Shown here: one piece after another, positions 16,796-25,102 of the stretch
Layout: every line of letters starts with the position of its first letter
Position numbering within the stretch: position 1 is the first letter of the stretch
Source: JAGQLF01 sp964437465
Lineage (GTDB): Bacteria; Patescibacteriota; Dojkabacteria; J137
Assembly: GCA_964437465.1 (NCBI GenBank)
Contig: CAYTGI010000002.1
Span: 34,126 to 98,125, forward strand
Length of the DNA: 64,000 nt
Reading direction: 5' to 3'
Translations under genes and position numbers: made by a program
The notes under the pieces: model-generated
What the model was told of the DNA's origin: nothing
What the model saw: only the letters and a program-made list of their open reading frames with translations
Database searches by the model: none

Positions 16796-17746
16796 TTATA
16801 GCTGGTGTTCAAATTTTATTGCTATTTCAGAATTATATGATTCAAATCCTTTTTCGTAAAATCCAAACTTACGGAAATTTTCTATTAATCTAACAAAGTT
16901 ATTTTTCTTCTGAAAAAATATTTTATTTTCTTTGGTATTTGCTTGTATTTCCTTCCAGGTCTGAGTATCTTCAGAATCAGCTTTAAAGTTGAATAATATT
17001 CTTCCTTTAGGTTTTAGTATTCTTTGAAACTCTTTTAGGTATGTGTTTTCACTTTCAATGGGAATTAATTCCCAGTAATTTTGTAATATAATTAGGTCAA
17101 ATTGATGAAGTTTGTAAGAATTACTAAGAAAATCTTTTGTTATAAACTTCCTTCTTTTCTTGGATTGAAAAAAGTTCTTGTTTTCATCAGTTAATTTCTT
17201 TGCAAAATCAATTCCAAAAATATAAGTATCTTCATTTTCAAACATTGATGGTAGAAGAGTAGAGCTTAAACCAATAATTAGAATCCTCTTAACTTCTGGT
17301 AGGAAAATCTCAGGACAGCTTAACAAAAATCGTAATATATAATTATTCTCAGGATCATTATATTTTTTTAAAATTCTTTGTGATAAATCATTTCTCAAAT
17401 CTTTCATTTTAGAAATGACATGTTTGTATTCAAAGTTGTTTATATCCTTATTTTTCTGAATATGCTTACGGACCTGTTTGAACTTCCACATAAATAACCT
17501 GCCTTTATTAACCTCATTTGAGTCTGCAATACTTTCATAAGCTTGCTCTAACATAAATCTTGGGTATTTTTTTGTAAGCTTCATGTATATGTTTAGGTTT
17601 TCAAGATCATTTAGATTGGATGCTAATCTATAAGCATAATCTTGGAATTCATAGGCTGTTCCACGAATTTCCTTGCCTTCCTCATCCTTCACAGAGTGAA
17701 TATCATAAACATTTAATAGCTGTTTTGTTGTTACAAATGAGGCCAT
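16796..17746 (-). CDS. Probable SAM-dependent methyltransferase with N-terminal helical domain
   Basis: The 316-residue protein has a helical, Lys-rich N-terminal half of unknown family. Its C-terminal Rossmann half resembles class I methyltransferases. ILIIGLSSTLLPSMF is in the motif I position but lacks the usual GxGxG. FGIDFAKKLT fits motif II, FDLIILQNYWELI fits motif IV, and the ILKPKGRILFNF segment is the classic post-motif. It is 6 nt downstream of the Mur ligase gene and probably co-transcribed. Substrate unknown; the degraded motif I makes catalysis uncertain. Confidence 0.65.
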   Translation of the reverse strand: MASFVTTKQLLNVYDIHSVKDEEGKEIRGTAYEFQDYAYRLASNLNDLENLNIYMKLTKKYPRFMLEQAYESIADSNEVNKGRLFMWKFKQVRKHIQKNKDINNFEYKHVISKMKDLRNDLSQRILKKYNDPENNYILRFLLSCPEIFLPEVKRILIIGLSSTLLPSMFENEDTYIFGIDFAKKLTDENKNFFQSKKRRKFITKDFLSNSYKLHQFDLIILQNYWELIPIESENTYLKEFQRILKPKGRILFNFKADSEDTQTWKEIQANTKENKIFFQKKNNFVRLIENFRKFGFYEKGFESYNSEIAIKFEHQL

Positions 17747-17752
17747 AAAGTT

Positions 17753-19231
17753 TTATATATCTTGTATAACTTGTTTTGCTACTGAATCTAGCCTATAAGA
17801 ACTGAAGAAGACTATTACAATTTTATCATTTCCAATATAACCCTTTACTAAATTAGCTATATCTGAATTTTTAACATGGATAGCACGAATATTAATTTCT
17901 TTTAGATAATTTATAAATTCATCTGCCGAGACTAGATCTTTATTAAAATCTGATAAATCAGGAATAATTAATGTGTCAACACCATCAAAAACTCCCTTAT
18001 AATTTTTAATAAATTCATCATGATCACTAAATCTACTAGCTGAGTTTGGTTCAAAAATTGCATAAATCCTATACTCTGGAAAGCTTGATCTTATAACATT
18101 TAAAGAGTTTTTTGCCCTCTCAGGTGCCACTCCAAAATCATCAATGATGACCGAATAATCATCCTGATATAAAATCTCTAATCTTTTCTTAACACCCTCA
18201 AAGCTCTCAACAGATTCTCTTAAATCCTCTAAATATTCCGTACCTTTTGGAGCAAAATCTAAAGGAATGCTTTCAGCAGGTAAATTTAAGACTAAAGTAA
18301 CACCTGCAAGTATATCTTCTAATACAAATTCGCCCAACAATTCAGTTTTAAATCTCAGTATCTCATTCTTATTTCCGTCATAGATAATATTTTCATCTTC
18401 TCTTTTTATTAACGACCAAACACCATCCTTTATATTCTTAACATCTGTACTAATTTCATATCTAATTATCTTAGCTATAGATGTTTTGAGCGTTTCACTA
18501 ATCTTTTCATCTTTGTTCCGTGCAACAATAATTCCATCTTGTGGAACAGCACTAACTAACTTAGCAAACTCTTCTACATATAGCTCTTCGGTAGGATAAA
18601 CATCTTGATGTTCGTAGCCAATATTTGTAAGTACAAGATATCTAACTTTATATTCAAGAAATTTTGCTCCAGTAGAAAATTCTTTACTAAAGTATTCATC
18701 ACCTTCAATTACTGACCATTCAGATTTAGTATTCATAATTGATTCTTTGAGATCTTTTACTTCAGCTCCAATCATGTAGCTAGGATCAAAACCCAAATCA
18801 ATCAAAATTTTAGTGATAAGACTAGTAGTAGTTGTTTTTCCTGCAGTTCCAGCAACTACGATTGAGTTATCCTTTATTAAGTATTCGGACAAAATTTTTG
18901 AATACGGTCTTATGTCAAGCCCTTTGTTTTTTGCAAATAGGTATTCTTTATTTTTAGGACTAGCTGATTCTACAATCATTGTAAGATCAGGTACTTGAGA
19001 TATATCAAGCTTTTGATTTAATGCCTCTTCCCAATAATCTTTTTGCATATGCTTGTAATTGAAACCCTCTTCATGAGGTATTTTATTCTCTTTAACAATC
19101 AAACTCGCTGGAGGAAAGAATTGGTTATCAGTTCCAGTCACAAACCATCCCATATCTTTAAACATTTTTGCAATATTAGCAGTTGTTTTGCCACTAACTC
19201 CTATTGCATGGAACCACTTTTTCATTTGCAT
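17753..19231 (-). CDS. Mur ligase family protein of the Mpl/MurC type
   Basis: The 492-residue protein has the three Mur ligase domains. An N-terminal Rossmann-like domain carries FHAIGVSGKTTANIA. FFPPASLIVKENKI follows, matching the YPPMSTLLE region typical of Mpl. The central ATPase has AGTAGKTTTT (P-loop), VIEGDEYFSKEF and LTNIGYEHQDVYPT. The C-terminal domain has SVIIDDFGVAPERAKNSL and AIFEPNSASRF. Mpl joins recycled tripeptide to UDP-MurNAc and MurC adds L-Ala; the motifs fit Mpl better, but DDFGVAP replaces the usual DDFAHHP. Exact substrate is therefore open. It is first of a two-gene unit with the methyltransferase-like gene. Confidence 0.82.
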   Translation of the reverse strand: MQMKKWFHAIGVSGKTTANIAKMFKDMGWFVTGTDNQFFPPASLIVKENKIPHEEGFNYKHMQKDYWEEALNQKLDISQVPDLTMIVESASPKNKEYLFAKNKGLDIRPYSKILSEYLIKDNSIVVAGTAGKTTTTSLITKILIDLGFDPSYMIGAEVKDLKESIMNTKSEWSVIEGDEYFSKEFSTGAKFLEYKVRYLVLTNIGYEHQDVYPTEELYVEEFAKLVSAVPQDGIIVARNKDEKISETLKTSIAKIIRYEISTDVKNIKDGVWSLIKREDENIIYDGNKNEILRFKTELLGEFVLEDILAGVTLVLNLPAESIPLDFAPKGTEYLEDLRESVESFEGVKKRLEILYQDDYSVIIDDFGVAPERAKNSLNVIRSSFPEYRIYAIFEPNSASRFSDHDEFIKNYKGVFDGVDTLIIPDLSDFNKDLVSADEFINYLKEINIRAIHVKNSDIANLVKGYIGNDKIVIVFFSSYRLDSVAKQVIQDI

Positions 19232-19600
19232 TTTTTAACTCTTAAAACAGTTTACTCATAGAATCCTCTGAAATTCAAATGCTGTATATGTTAACTAGAC
19301 TTTGAAGTTATATTTTTTGTAAAATTACCGTTTTTGATCAGTCTTATATCTACTAAACCTACTGTAACAAACTTATGAGATGTCTGTGTCTGGTTATACA
19401 TTTGCTAATCATTCGGCTGTTGATGAAGAATTATTAAGAACGACGAATTAATCTCATTAAGTTAGTTGAAAAATTTAACAGTACGACTTCGTCATTAATC
19501 ATTATGGTTTACTTCACCGTATAATGCCTGATCAGTTGTATAGTTTGTTAGTTTAGAAAATAAAATATACAACAAATTATATTCTGGAAGTAAAAACATT
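19232..19600. other. Gene-free stretch of 369 nt with possible broken micro-ORF
   Basis: No full gene, tRNA or known structured RNA recognised here. On the + strand a 23-codon ORF runs from ATG 19380 to TAA 19451 (begins MSVSGYTFANHSAVDEELL). A second frame continues in protein-like sequence (ERRINLIKLVEKFNSTT) to a TAA near 19530. Read through a single-base shift the two would give a peptide of about 46 residues. It could be a decayed gene or chance. Confidence 0.3.
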
Positions 19601-20254
19601 CTAGATCTCTCTATCACAGAATCTAAAGCCTTCTTCAGTCACGCAAAGAGTTAATCTCTGTACTTCATCAGTAACAAAAACTCCTTTAGAATCGATTTGA
19701 GGTAAATCATCAATAAAAATATCTAATACTCTACCCCTGAAAGTTTTACCTTGTATATCTTCTTGAACAGACCTCCAGGTAGAGTAACCTCCATTTAAAT
19801 CTACTCTTCTAGTCATTTCCTGTGTTCTATTATCTTCCTCTTCAAGAATAGAATACTCTGCTCTTACAAATGCAATTTTGTATACAGTTTCAAAATTAAA
19901 TAAGTAAAGAAAATCTTTAAATTTTATTGTTGGTCCACCAATATCAACCTGATCTCCATAAAGTTTAAAAGTTTCTTCTTCTAAAATTGCATCAGCAGTT
20001 GGATCATCTGGATTAAACATTGCTGAGATTGGAGACTGACCTTTAACTTGATTTATTGTTATTTCAAAATAATCTCCAAGCTCATCAGTCATTTGTTCTG
20101 AAATTGTCACTCCAGCTACAGGTGTTTCATTTGTAAAAACACGATAAGTGTATAGCCATCCTGCTGCAAAGAATAATATTATTGATAGTGAGCATGTAAC
20201 AACGAAGATTAAAAGTAAAACTAATGAGCTTGTTGTTTTAAACATTGATTTCAT
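19601..20254 (-). CDS. Membrane-anchored protein of unknown function
   Basis: No family recognised. The 217-residue product has one N-terminal transmembrane segment (about residues 10-36, rich in L/I/F) and an extracytoplasmic domain of beta-type composition (ITINQVKGQSPISAMF, GGPTIKFKDFLYLFNFETVYKIAFVRAEY). It ends with two cysteines (LCVTEEGFRFCDREI) that could form a disulphide. It is divergent from the SpoU gene. Confidence 0.68.
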   Translation of the reverse strand: MKSMFKTTSSLVLLLIFVVTCSLSIILFFAAGWLYTYRVFTNETPVAGVTISEQMTDELGDYFEITINQVKGQSPISAMFNPDDPTADAILEEETFKLYGDQVDIGGPTIKFKDFLYLFNFETVYKIAFVRAEYSILEEEDNRTQEMTRRVDLNGGYSTWRSVQEDIQGKTFRGRVLDIFIDDLPQIDSKGVFVTDEVQRLTLCVTEEGFRFCDREI

Positions 20255-20273
20255 AGGTTATTATACATATATC

Positions 20274-20310
20274 AATTGATAAATAACAATTACGAATTGA
20301 TAAATAACAA
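20274..20310. repeat. Two direct 16-nt repeats in a divergent promoter region
   Basis: The 16-mer AATTGATAAATAACAA occurs at 20274-20289 and 20295-20310, 21 nt apart centre to centre. It lies between the divergent genes at 19601 and 20330, just upstream of the TATAAT at 20319. It could be a double operator or a simple slip duplication. Confidence 0.5.
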
Positions 20311-20318
20311 TAAACTTT

Positions 20319-20324
20319 TATAAT
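20319..20324 (+). promoter_or_regulatory. TATAAT -10 box, predicted leaderless start of the SpoU gene
   Basis: Perfect TATAAT ending 5 nt before the ATG at 20330. No Shine-Dalgarno sequence fits between the box and the start codon. Confidence 0.45.
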
Positions 20325-20329
20325 AATAT

Positions 20330-20842
20330 ATGGAACAGCTAAGTAAGAAACAGATAAAGAAATTTTTTAAAGGGATTAGAAGGGATAAGGAGATAATTAT
20401 TCTTCTTGAAAATATTCAGTATGCAAGGAATGTAGCATCAATCTTTAGAACTGCTGATGCTGCAGGTGTAAGAAAAATTTATCTTTCAGGTATATCTAAA
20501 ACTCCTCCATTTGGTAAAGATTTGAGTAAAGCCTCGAGAAATAAAGAAAGAAATGTGCAATGGGAATTTATTGAGGATACAAATAAAGCTATTAATAAAA
20601 TTAACAAAGAGAACTATTATACTGTTGCAGTTGAGTTAACTAATGAGGCTGAAGAAATAGCTAGATTATCATATTTAGTTAGCGATAAAGATAAGGTTTG
20701 TTTTGTTTTTGGAAGTGAGGTTTACGGGGTTAAAAATGATACTTTGAAAAAATGTAATACCTCTGTTTACTTACCTATGTTTGGGAAGGGAGCTAGCTTA
20801 AATGTTTCAACAACAGTTGGAATTGTTTTATATTCCTTTTAA
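20330..20842 (+). CDS. SpoU/TrmH-family RNA 2'-O-methyltransferase
   Basis: SPOUT-fold methylase of 170 residues. The three SpoU motifs are present: motif 1 NVASIFRTADAAG (about residues 33-45, with the catalytic Arg), motif 2 VCFVFGSEVYGV (about 121-132) and motif 3 YLPMFGKGASLNVSTTVGIVLY (about 144-165), which form the knotted SAM site. The short size and lack of an extra N-terminal substrate domain fit TrmL/TrmH-like tRNA or rRNA methylases; the target nucleotide is unknown. The 3' end overlaps the convergent EEP gene by 15 nt. Confidence 0.9.
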   Translation: MEQLSKKQIKKFFKGIRRDKEIIILLENIQYARNVASIFRTADAAGVRKIYLSGISKTPPFGKDLSKASRNKERNVQWEFIEDTNKAINKINKENYYTVAVELTNEAEEIARLSYLVSDKDKVCFVFGSEVYGVKNDTLKKCNTSVYLPMFGKGASLNVSTTVGIVLYSF

Positions 20843-21919
20843 GTTGAAAGTGACTTTTTGTCCTAAATGATCTGAAAACTCTTTTGCATCAATAGTCTCG
20901 TAGCTCTTAAAATCTATATAATTGTCACCTAACACATAGTCTATTCTCCACAAAGCGAGATCATTAATACGCCACGAAGTAGCAAAATTAATATTTAACT
21001 CCTTCACAGAATCATTTACTGAATCTAGAATCTTGTCCATAGAAAACATAGTTTTAGTCGTATTAAAGTCTCCAGAAACGATTTTGGGACGGTTATTAAA
21101 TTCAAGTTCGTTTGATATAAAACTGAAAATATCCTGCCTCCAATAAAACCTTCTTTCAATATCATTTAAAAATACTGATAAGTTACTTCTTAATCCTGGA
21201 TCAATATGAACAGGAATATGAACATTATAAAAACTTACAATTTTCTCATCTATCCAAATATCAACTCGTAAAAATTTATTATCCGGGTTTTCAAATTTTG
21301 CAAAAACTGGAAATTTACTCATGGTGATTAGTTCACTACTTCTTACAATCTCAAAATCAGGAAATGCTTCAACTAATTTTTCAAAAGTTTTTGATATGGA
21401 TTCTTTATCATGCATATTTTTATCAGATCTAGCAATATATTCTTGAAGATGATATATGTCTGCATCCTGGTTTTTCAGGAATTCAATAAAATCATCTATA
21501 TCCTGCTCCTCTTCCCAAAACTCTGTATTTAAGTTAAAAATTCTTATATCTCCTTGAATTTGTTGTTTAGCTAATAGAGTAAATTTAAAATCTGAAATAG
21601 GTGCAGTAATTAAAACTATAAATAAGCTTAGAAAAAAAAGTAATGATAATCTTTTGAAATCTCTTTTTATTACAATCAGCTTTATGGTTGAATAAATAAA
21701 GAAAAATAATGATACAAAAAGTAAAAAGAATGGAGGTATAAATGAAAATAGATTCCAAAACCAGAATCTACCTGACAAAAGGTAAAAAGCAAGAATAAAT
21801 ACTGTCCAGAGTAATAATACAAGGGTATGAATATTTATAAAATTAAAACTGGAACGTTTTACACGTCCCAGTTTTTCATTATTTGATTCTTCCTTAGAAT
21901 GGTAAATCATCAGGTTCAA
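20828..21919 (-). CDS. Membrane-anchored endonuclease/exonuclease/phosphatase (EEP) family protein
   Basis: The 363-residue frame has three N-terminal transmembrane helices (about 30-52, 58-78, 88-110) and then an EEP domain: IYHLQEY (the usual QE metal-ligand region), VSGDFNTT (GDFN), RIDYVLGDN and the C-terminal SDHLG His. Members hydrolyse phosphodiesters of DNA, RNA, sphingomyelin or inositol lipids; this topology puts the domain outside. The listed start (ATG 21919; another ATG at 21910) lies inside ssb, and codons 15-25 cross a strong terminator hairpin. A later non-ATG start is therefore possible; transmembrane segments and the catalytic domain are unaffected. Confidence 0.8.
   Translation of the reverse strand: MNLMIYHSKEESNNEKLGRVKRSSFNFINIHTLVLLLWTVFILAFYLLSGRFWFWNLFSFIPPFFLLFVSLFFFIYSTIKLIVIKRDFKRLSLLFFLSLFIVLITAPISDFKFTLLAKQQIQGDIRIFNLNTEFWEEEQDIDDFIEFLKNQDADIYHLQEYIARSDKNMHDKESISKTFEKLVEAFPDFEIVRSSELITMSKFPVFAKFENPDNKFLRVDIWIDEKIVSFYNVHIPVHIDPGLRSNLSVFLNDIERRFYWRQDIFSFISNELEFNNRPKIVSGDFNTTKTMFSMDKILDSVNDSVKELNINFATSWRINDLALWRIDYVLGDNYIDFKSYETIDAKEFSDHLGQKVTFNLKGI
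21845..21875 (-). terminator. Terminator or attenuator hairpin between ssb and the EEP gene
   Basis: Stem of 13 bp with one G-T type mismatch (AAAACTGGAACGT / ACGTCCCAGTTTT) and a 5-nt loop, with T-rich sequence on both sides. It lies 19 nt past the ssb stop, where an ssb terminator is expected, yet inside the 5' end of the downstream open frame. Confidence 0.75.
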
Positions 21920-22319
21920 TTAAAGAATCATCTTCGTTATCATTTGAGTTTGAAGATTCTGAAGAACTAGAATCATCCTCATTCTTGCCTTCAAATCTAT
22001 CTATTAAGATTACGCTATCGGCAACGATTTCAGTTTTATAGTTTTTCTTTCCATCATCACCCTCCCAACTCCTTGTTTGAAGTCTTCCTTCGACGTAAAT
22101 TCTAGTACCTTTTTTTAACCTTTTAGCAAGGCTTTCTGCGCTTCTCCAAACAACAATATTGTGATAAGCGACTTCGTCTTTCCACTCTTCTCCTGATTTG
22201 TATCGTCTGTTTGTTGCGATACTAAAGCTGAGAACAGCAGTTCCAGATGTGGTGAATCTTAGGTCAGGGTCACGCGTTACGTTTCCCATCAGTGTAGCTC
22301 GGTTTATGTCTCCGAACAT
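21894..22319 (-). CDS. ssb: Single-stranded DNA-binding protein
   Basis: SSB coats single-stranded DNA in replication and repair. The 141-residue protein has a full OB-fold (NRATLMGNVTRDPDLRFT, VAYHNIVVWRSAESLAKRL, YVEGRLQTRSW), a Ser/Asn/Asp-rich linker (about 115-135), and the conserved acidic tip DDLPF that binds partner proteins. ATG start, no clear Shine-Dalgarno. Divergent from the truncated uvrB across 72 nt. Confidence 0.97.
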   Translation of the reverse strand: MFGDINRATLMGNVTRDPDLRFTTSGTAVLSFSIATNRRYKSGEEWKDEVAYHNIVVWRSAESLAKRLKKGTRIYVEGRLQTRSWEGDDGKKNYKTEIVADSVILIDRFEGKNEDDSSSSESSNSNDNEDDSLIEPDDLPF

Positions 22320-22391
22320 GACTGTAAATTAATAAGTAAATATACTGATGATACTAAATGAATTTACATTTAGCAATTATCGTTCTTGATC

Positions 22392-23315
22392 ATGTTAAAA
22401 TATCTACTGATGGTTAAAGAACTTCCAAAAGATTACGAGGGTATTGTATACCAAATTATTAGGCCAACAGGTCTTTTAGATCCAATTGTGGAGGTGCGTC
22501 CTTCTCTTCCAGAAACATTTCATGGCTTAAAAGAACAGGTTCTAAAAGAAGGTTACCAAGATATGCCTATTGCATCTACTGATTCTTGGGAGGAACCACA
22601 AATACCTAATTTGCTAAAAGAGATAAAACTAAATATTAAAAAAGGAGAGCGTACATTAGTAACTACATTAACAAAGAGAATGTCTGAAGAGCTTTCAGAT
22701 TATTTAATTGAAAAGAAAATTAACGCAAAATATCTCCACTCGGATATTGATACAGTTGAACGTGTAGAAATTTTAAGAGATTTAAGAAAAGGAATTTATG
22801 ATGTTGTTGTTGGGATTAATTTATTAAGAGAAGGTTTAGATCTTCCAGAAGTATCTTTAGTTGCGATAATAGATGCTGATAAGGAAGGTTTTCTAAGATC
22901 AAACACAAGTTTAATTCAAACAATTGGTCGAGCAGCTAGACATGAGAACGGTCGAGTAATTATGTATTGTGATGTCATAACAGATTCAATGAGAAAAGCA
23001 ATTGATGAAACAAGAAGAAGAAGAGAGATTCAGGAAAAATTTAATAAAGAAAATGATATTATTCCAACAAGCATTAAGAAAGAAATTACTTCTCAGCTAG
23101 AAAGGTTAGAAATTGACCAAGAAGAGGAAAATAATGAAACAAAAGATATTGCTGATATTAGAAAACAAGCAGATGCCTATAAGATCTTAACTTTAAAAGA
23201 TAAGAAAAAATTTCTAAAAGAACTTACTTTTAGAATGCAGATGTATGCGGATATGATGGAGTTTGAAAAAGCAGCTGAGGTTAGAGATATTTTAGAAGAG
23301 CTTAAGGCTCAGTAA
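22392..23315 (+). CDS. uvrB: UvrB C-terminal half (helicase domain 3 plus UVR), 5' half missing
   Basis: Starting near residue 12 the product matches UvrB from just after the SATP.xYE segment: YQIIRPTGLLDP, LVTTLTKRM, YLHSDIDTVERVEILRDLR, GINLLREGLDLPEVSLVAI, and SLIQTIGRAARHENG (motifs IV-VI), ending with a UVR motif (FEKAAEVRDIL) that pairs with UvrC. About 400 N-terminal residues, including the Walker A loop, domain 1a/1b, the UvrA-binding domain and the beta-hairpin, are absent. A roughly 22-residue insertion follows VEVRP. The frame opens at TTG 22386, ATG 22392 or ATG 22410; upstream sequence shows no uvrB homology. Pseudogene, misassembly, or a split/specialised gene are all possible. 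Confidence 0.85.
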   Translation: MLKYLLMVKELPKDYEGIVYQIIRPTGLLDPIVEVRPSLPETFHGLKEQVLKEGYQDMPIASTDSWEEPQIPNLLKEIKLNIKKGERTLVTTLTKRMSEELSDYLIEKKINAKYLHSDIDTVERVEILRDLRKGIYDVVVGINLLREGLDLPEVSLVAIIDADKEGFLRSNTSLIQTIGRAARHENGRVIMYCDVITDSMRKAIDETRRRREIQEKFNKENDIIPTSIKKEITSQLERLEIDQEEENNETKDIADIRKQADAYKILTLKDKKKFLKELTFRMQMYADMMEFEKAAEVRDILEELKAQ

Positions 23316-23910
23316 CTTTTTTTAAAGTTACTCTTACTGGATACCAATCCCTTATTCCTTTAGCTCCTTGTCGAATTGACTTTGCTGGATACTGAGCGGC
23401 AGGCGCAAGAATAGTAATAGATAGTCCGTATTTACGGCAAATTTCTTTAAGATCGTAATTACCACCTCTAAATACTAAATCCGTATTTTCTCTCATTAGT
23501 TGATTAATTTGATCAGCAAGCTCGGTTTCACTAAGAGATTTCATTCTATCAGTAGTCTTTGCTTTTAAAATTAATCTAGCTTCACCTCCATCAGCTAGTA
23601 ATGATGAAATTAATTTATAATGTTTATCAAGTTCGTGTTCATTTTCAGCGCTAAAACCTAATCCGTAAAAACTAAATATTCTTGTAAATCTTTTATTCTC
23701 NNNNNNNNNNATCTGACTAATTGAATCAATGACTTCGTGAGTTGCATCTTTAGAACTTAGCGATTTTAGAACTTCTTCATGTGGTGCTCCTGCAAATAAG
23801 GTGCTTTCATTAACCAAACTATCGGTAAAAAGTTCTACTGATGCAGGTTGACCTAAAGCCATAGGCAATGACTCAGGAGTTCCGTCTAAACGACAATTAA
23901 GAGTCGACAT
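23302..23910 (-). CDS. Protein of unknown function, interrupted by an assembly gap
   Basis: The frame spans ten Ns (23701-23710), so continuity and true length (about 202 residues) are unproven. The part after the gap (FSFYGLGFSAENEHELDKHY, LLADGGEARLILKAK) resembles the late strands of a Rossmann-like methyltransferase, where ADGGEARLIL fits a post-motif strand, but the call is weak. The N-terminal part is unrecognised. It overlaps uvrB by 14 nt at the 3' ends. ATG start at 23910. Confidence 0.55.
   Translation of the reverse strand: MSTLNCRLDGTPESLPMALGQPASVELFTDSLVNESTLFAGAPHEEVLKSLSSKDATHEVIDSISQXXXXENKRFTRIFSFYGLGFSAENEHELDKHYKLISSLLADGGEARLILKAKTTDRMKSLSETELADQINQLMRENTDLVFRGGNYDLKEICRKYGLSITILAPAAQYPAKSIRQGAKGIRDWYPVRVTLKKVTEP
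23701..23710. other. Assembly gap (10 N)
   Basis: Ten Ns, a conventional placeholder whose true length is unknown. It falls inside the gene at 23302-23910. Confidence 0.99.
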
Positions 23911-23953
23911 GTTTAATAGATATAATTAGTATATATATACTTGGGGATTATAG

Positions 23954-23959
23954 TATAAT
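23954..23959 (+). promoter_or_regulatory. TATAAT -10 box, predicted leaderless start of mnmA
   Basis: Perfect TATAAT with 6 nt to the GTG at 23966. Two ATGs between them are out of frame with mnmA, which supports the GTG start and a leaderless transcript. Confidence 0.45.
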
Positions 23960-23965
23960 GATGTT

Positions 23966-25033
23966 GTGGAAACAAATAATAAAGGTAAAAAAGTATTCTT
24001 GGCACTTTCGGGAGGAGTTGATTCTTCTGTTTCTGCAGCGCTACTTAAAGAACAAGGATACGATGTCACAGGAGTTTACATGAAAAATTGGTCAGGAGAT
24101 GATTTTGGAATACAGTCTGAATGTCCTTGGGAAGAAGATCAAAAAGATGCTGAGGCAGTATGCAAACATCTTGGAATACCATTTAGATCTTTTAATTTTG
24201 AGAAAGAATATAGAGAGAAAGTTGTTGAATATTTTTTTGATGAATATAAAAAAGGAAGAACACCAAATCCAGATATAATGTGTAACAAAGAAATTAAGTT
24301 TAAATTATTTCTAGAAAAGGCTCTAGAAGAAGGTGCTGATTTAATTGCTACAGGGCATTATGCAAGGGTAAGTGAAGATGAGAGTGGAATTTCTCATTTG
24401 TATGAAGGAAAGGACGATAATAAAAATCAAGTTTATTTTATATATAATTTAACTCAAGACCAGTTATCAAAAACTCTTTTTCCTATTGGTCATCTAGAAA
24501 AGTCTGAAGTTAGGAATCTTGCTGACAAATTTGGACTGCAAAATAAAAACAAACCTGACAGTCAAGGAATATGTTTTATCGGAGAGATAAATGTTCTTAA
24601 ATTTTTAATGGCTAATATTCCTAAGAAACCAGGAGATATTGTAGATATTGACACGAATGAAAAAGTCGGTGAGCATGATGGAATTTACTTTTATACTATC
24701 GGCCAGAGAGCCAAAATACCAAATCAAACAGAAGCTTATTATTTCTGTGGGAAAAATTTAGATCTGAATTATATGTACGTATGTCATGGTCAAAATCATA
24801 AAAGTTTGCTTCAAAAAGATGTAAAAACAGAGAGTTTTCACTGGATTGGAAACGAACCTAAGAAAAAAGTTTTATCTGCTGTTATTAGGTATAGACAAAA
24901 GCCTATGAATGGCTTATTAGATATAACTAGTAAGACTTTTACTTTTGAAGAAGATGTTAGAGCTGTTGCATCAGGGCAAAGTTTAGTAATTTTCGATGGG
25001 CAAGAATGCTTAGGGGGAGGAGTAATTTCTTGA
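23966..25033 (+). CDS. mnmA: tRNA-specific 2-thiouridylase MnmA
   Basis: MnmA adds sulphur to U34 of tRNA-Lys, Glu and Gln. The 355-residue protein has the PP-loop ALSGGVDSSV (residues 13-22), the catalytic Cys106 in NPDIMCNKEIKF, the second Cys203 in SQGICFIG, and a C-terminal beta-barrel ending QECLGGGVI. GTG start chosen because the PP-loop lies at the normal distance and a TATAAT sits 6 nt upstream. TGA stop. Confidence 0.97.
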   Translation: METNNKGKKVFLALSGGVDSSVSAALLKEQGYDVTGVYMKNWSGDDFGIQSECPWEEDQKDAEAVCKHLGIPFRSFNFEKEYREKVVEYFFDEYKKGRTPNPDIMCNKEIKFKLFLEKALEEGADLIATGHYARVSEDESGISHLYEGKDDNKNQVYFIYNLTQDQLSKTLFPIGHLEKSEVRNLADKFGLQNKNKPDSQGICFIGEINVLKFLMANIPKKPGDIVDIDTNEKVGEHDGIYFYTIGQRAKIPNQTEAYYFCGKNLDLNYMYVCHGQNHKSLLQKDVKTESFHWIGNEPKKKVLSAVIRYRQKPMNGLLDITSKTFTFEEDVRAVASGQSLVIFDGQECLGGGVIS

Positions 25034-25102
25034 AATTCATATTGATTTCACATCCAAAATAATCTAACGTGTAATCAAGGATTAAAAAATTACCTTAACC
25101 AT

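Noticed and set aside
20274..20310. CRISPR or iteron array
   Set aside because: Only two copies of a 16-mer, no spacers of even size and no cas genes in the window.
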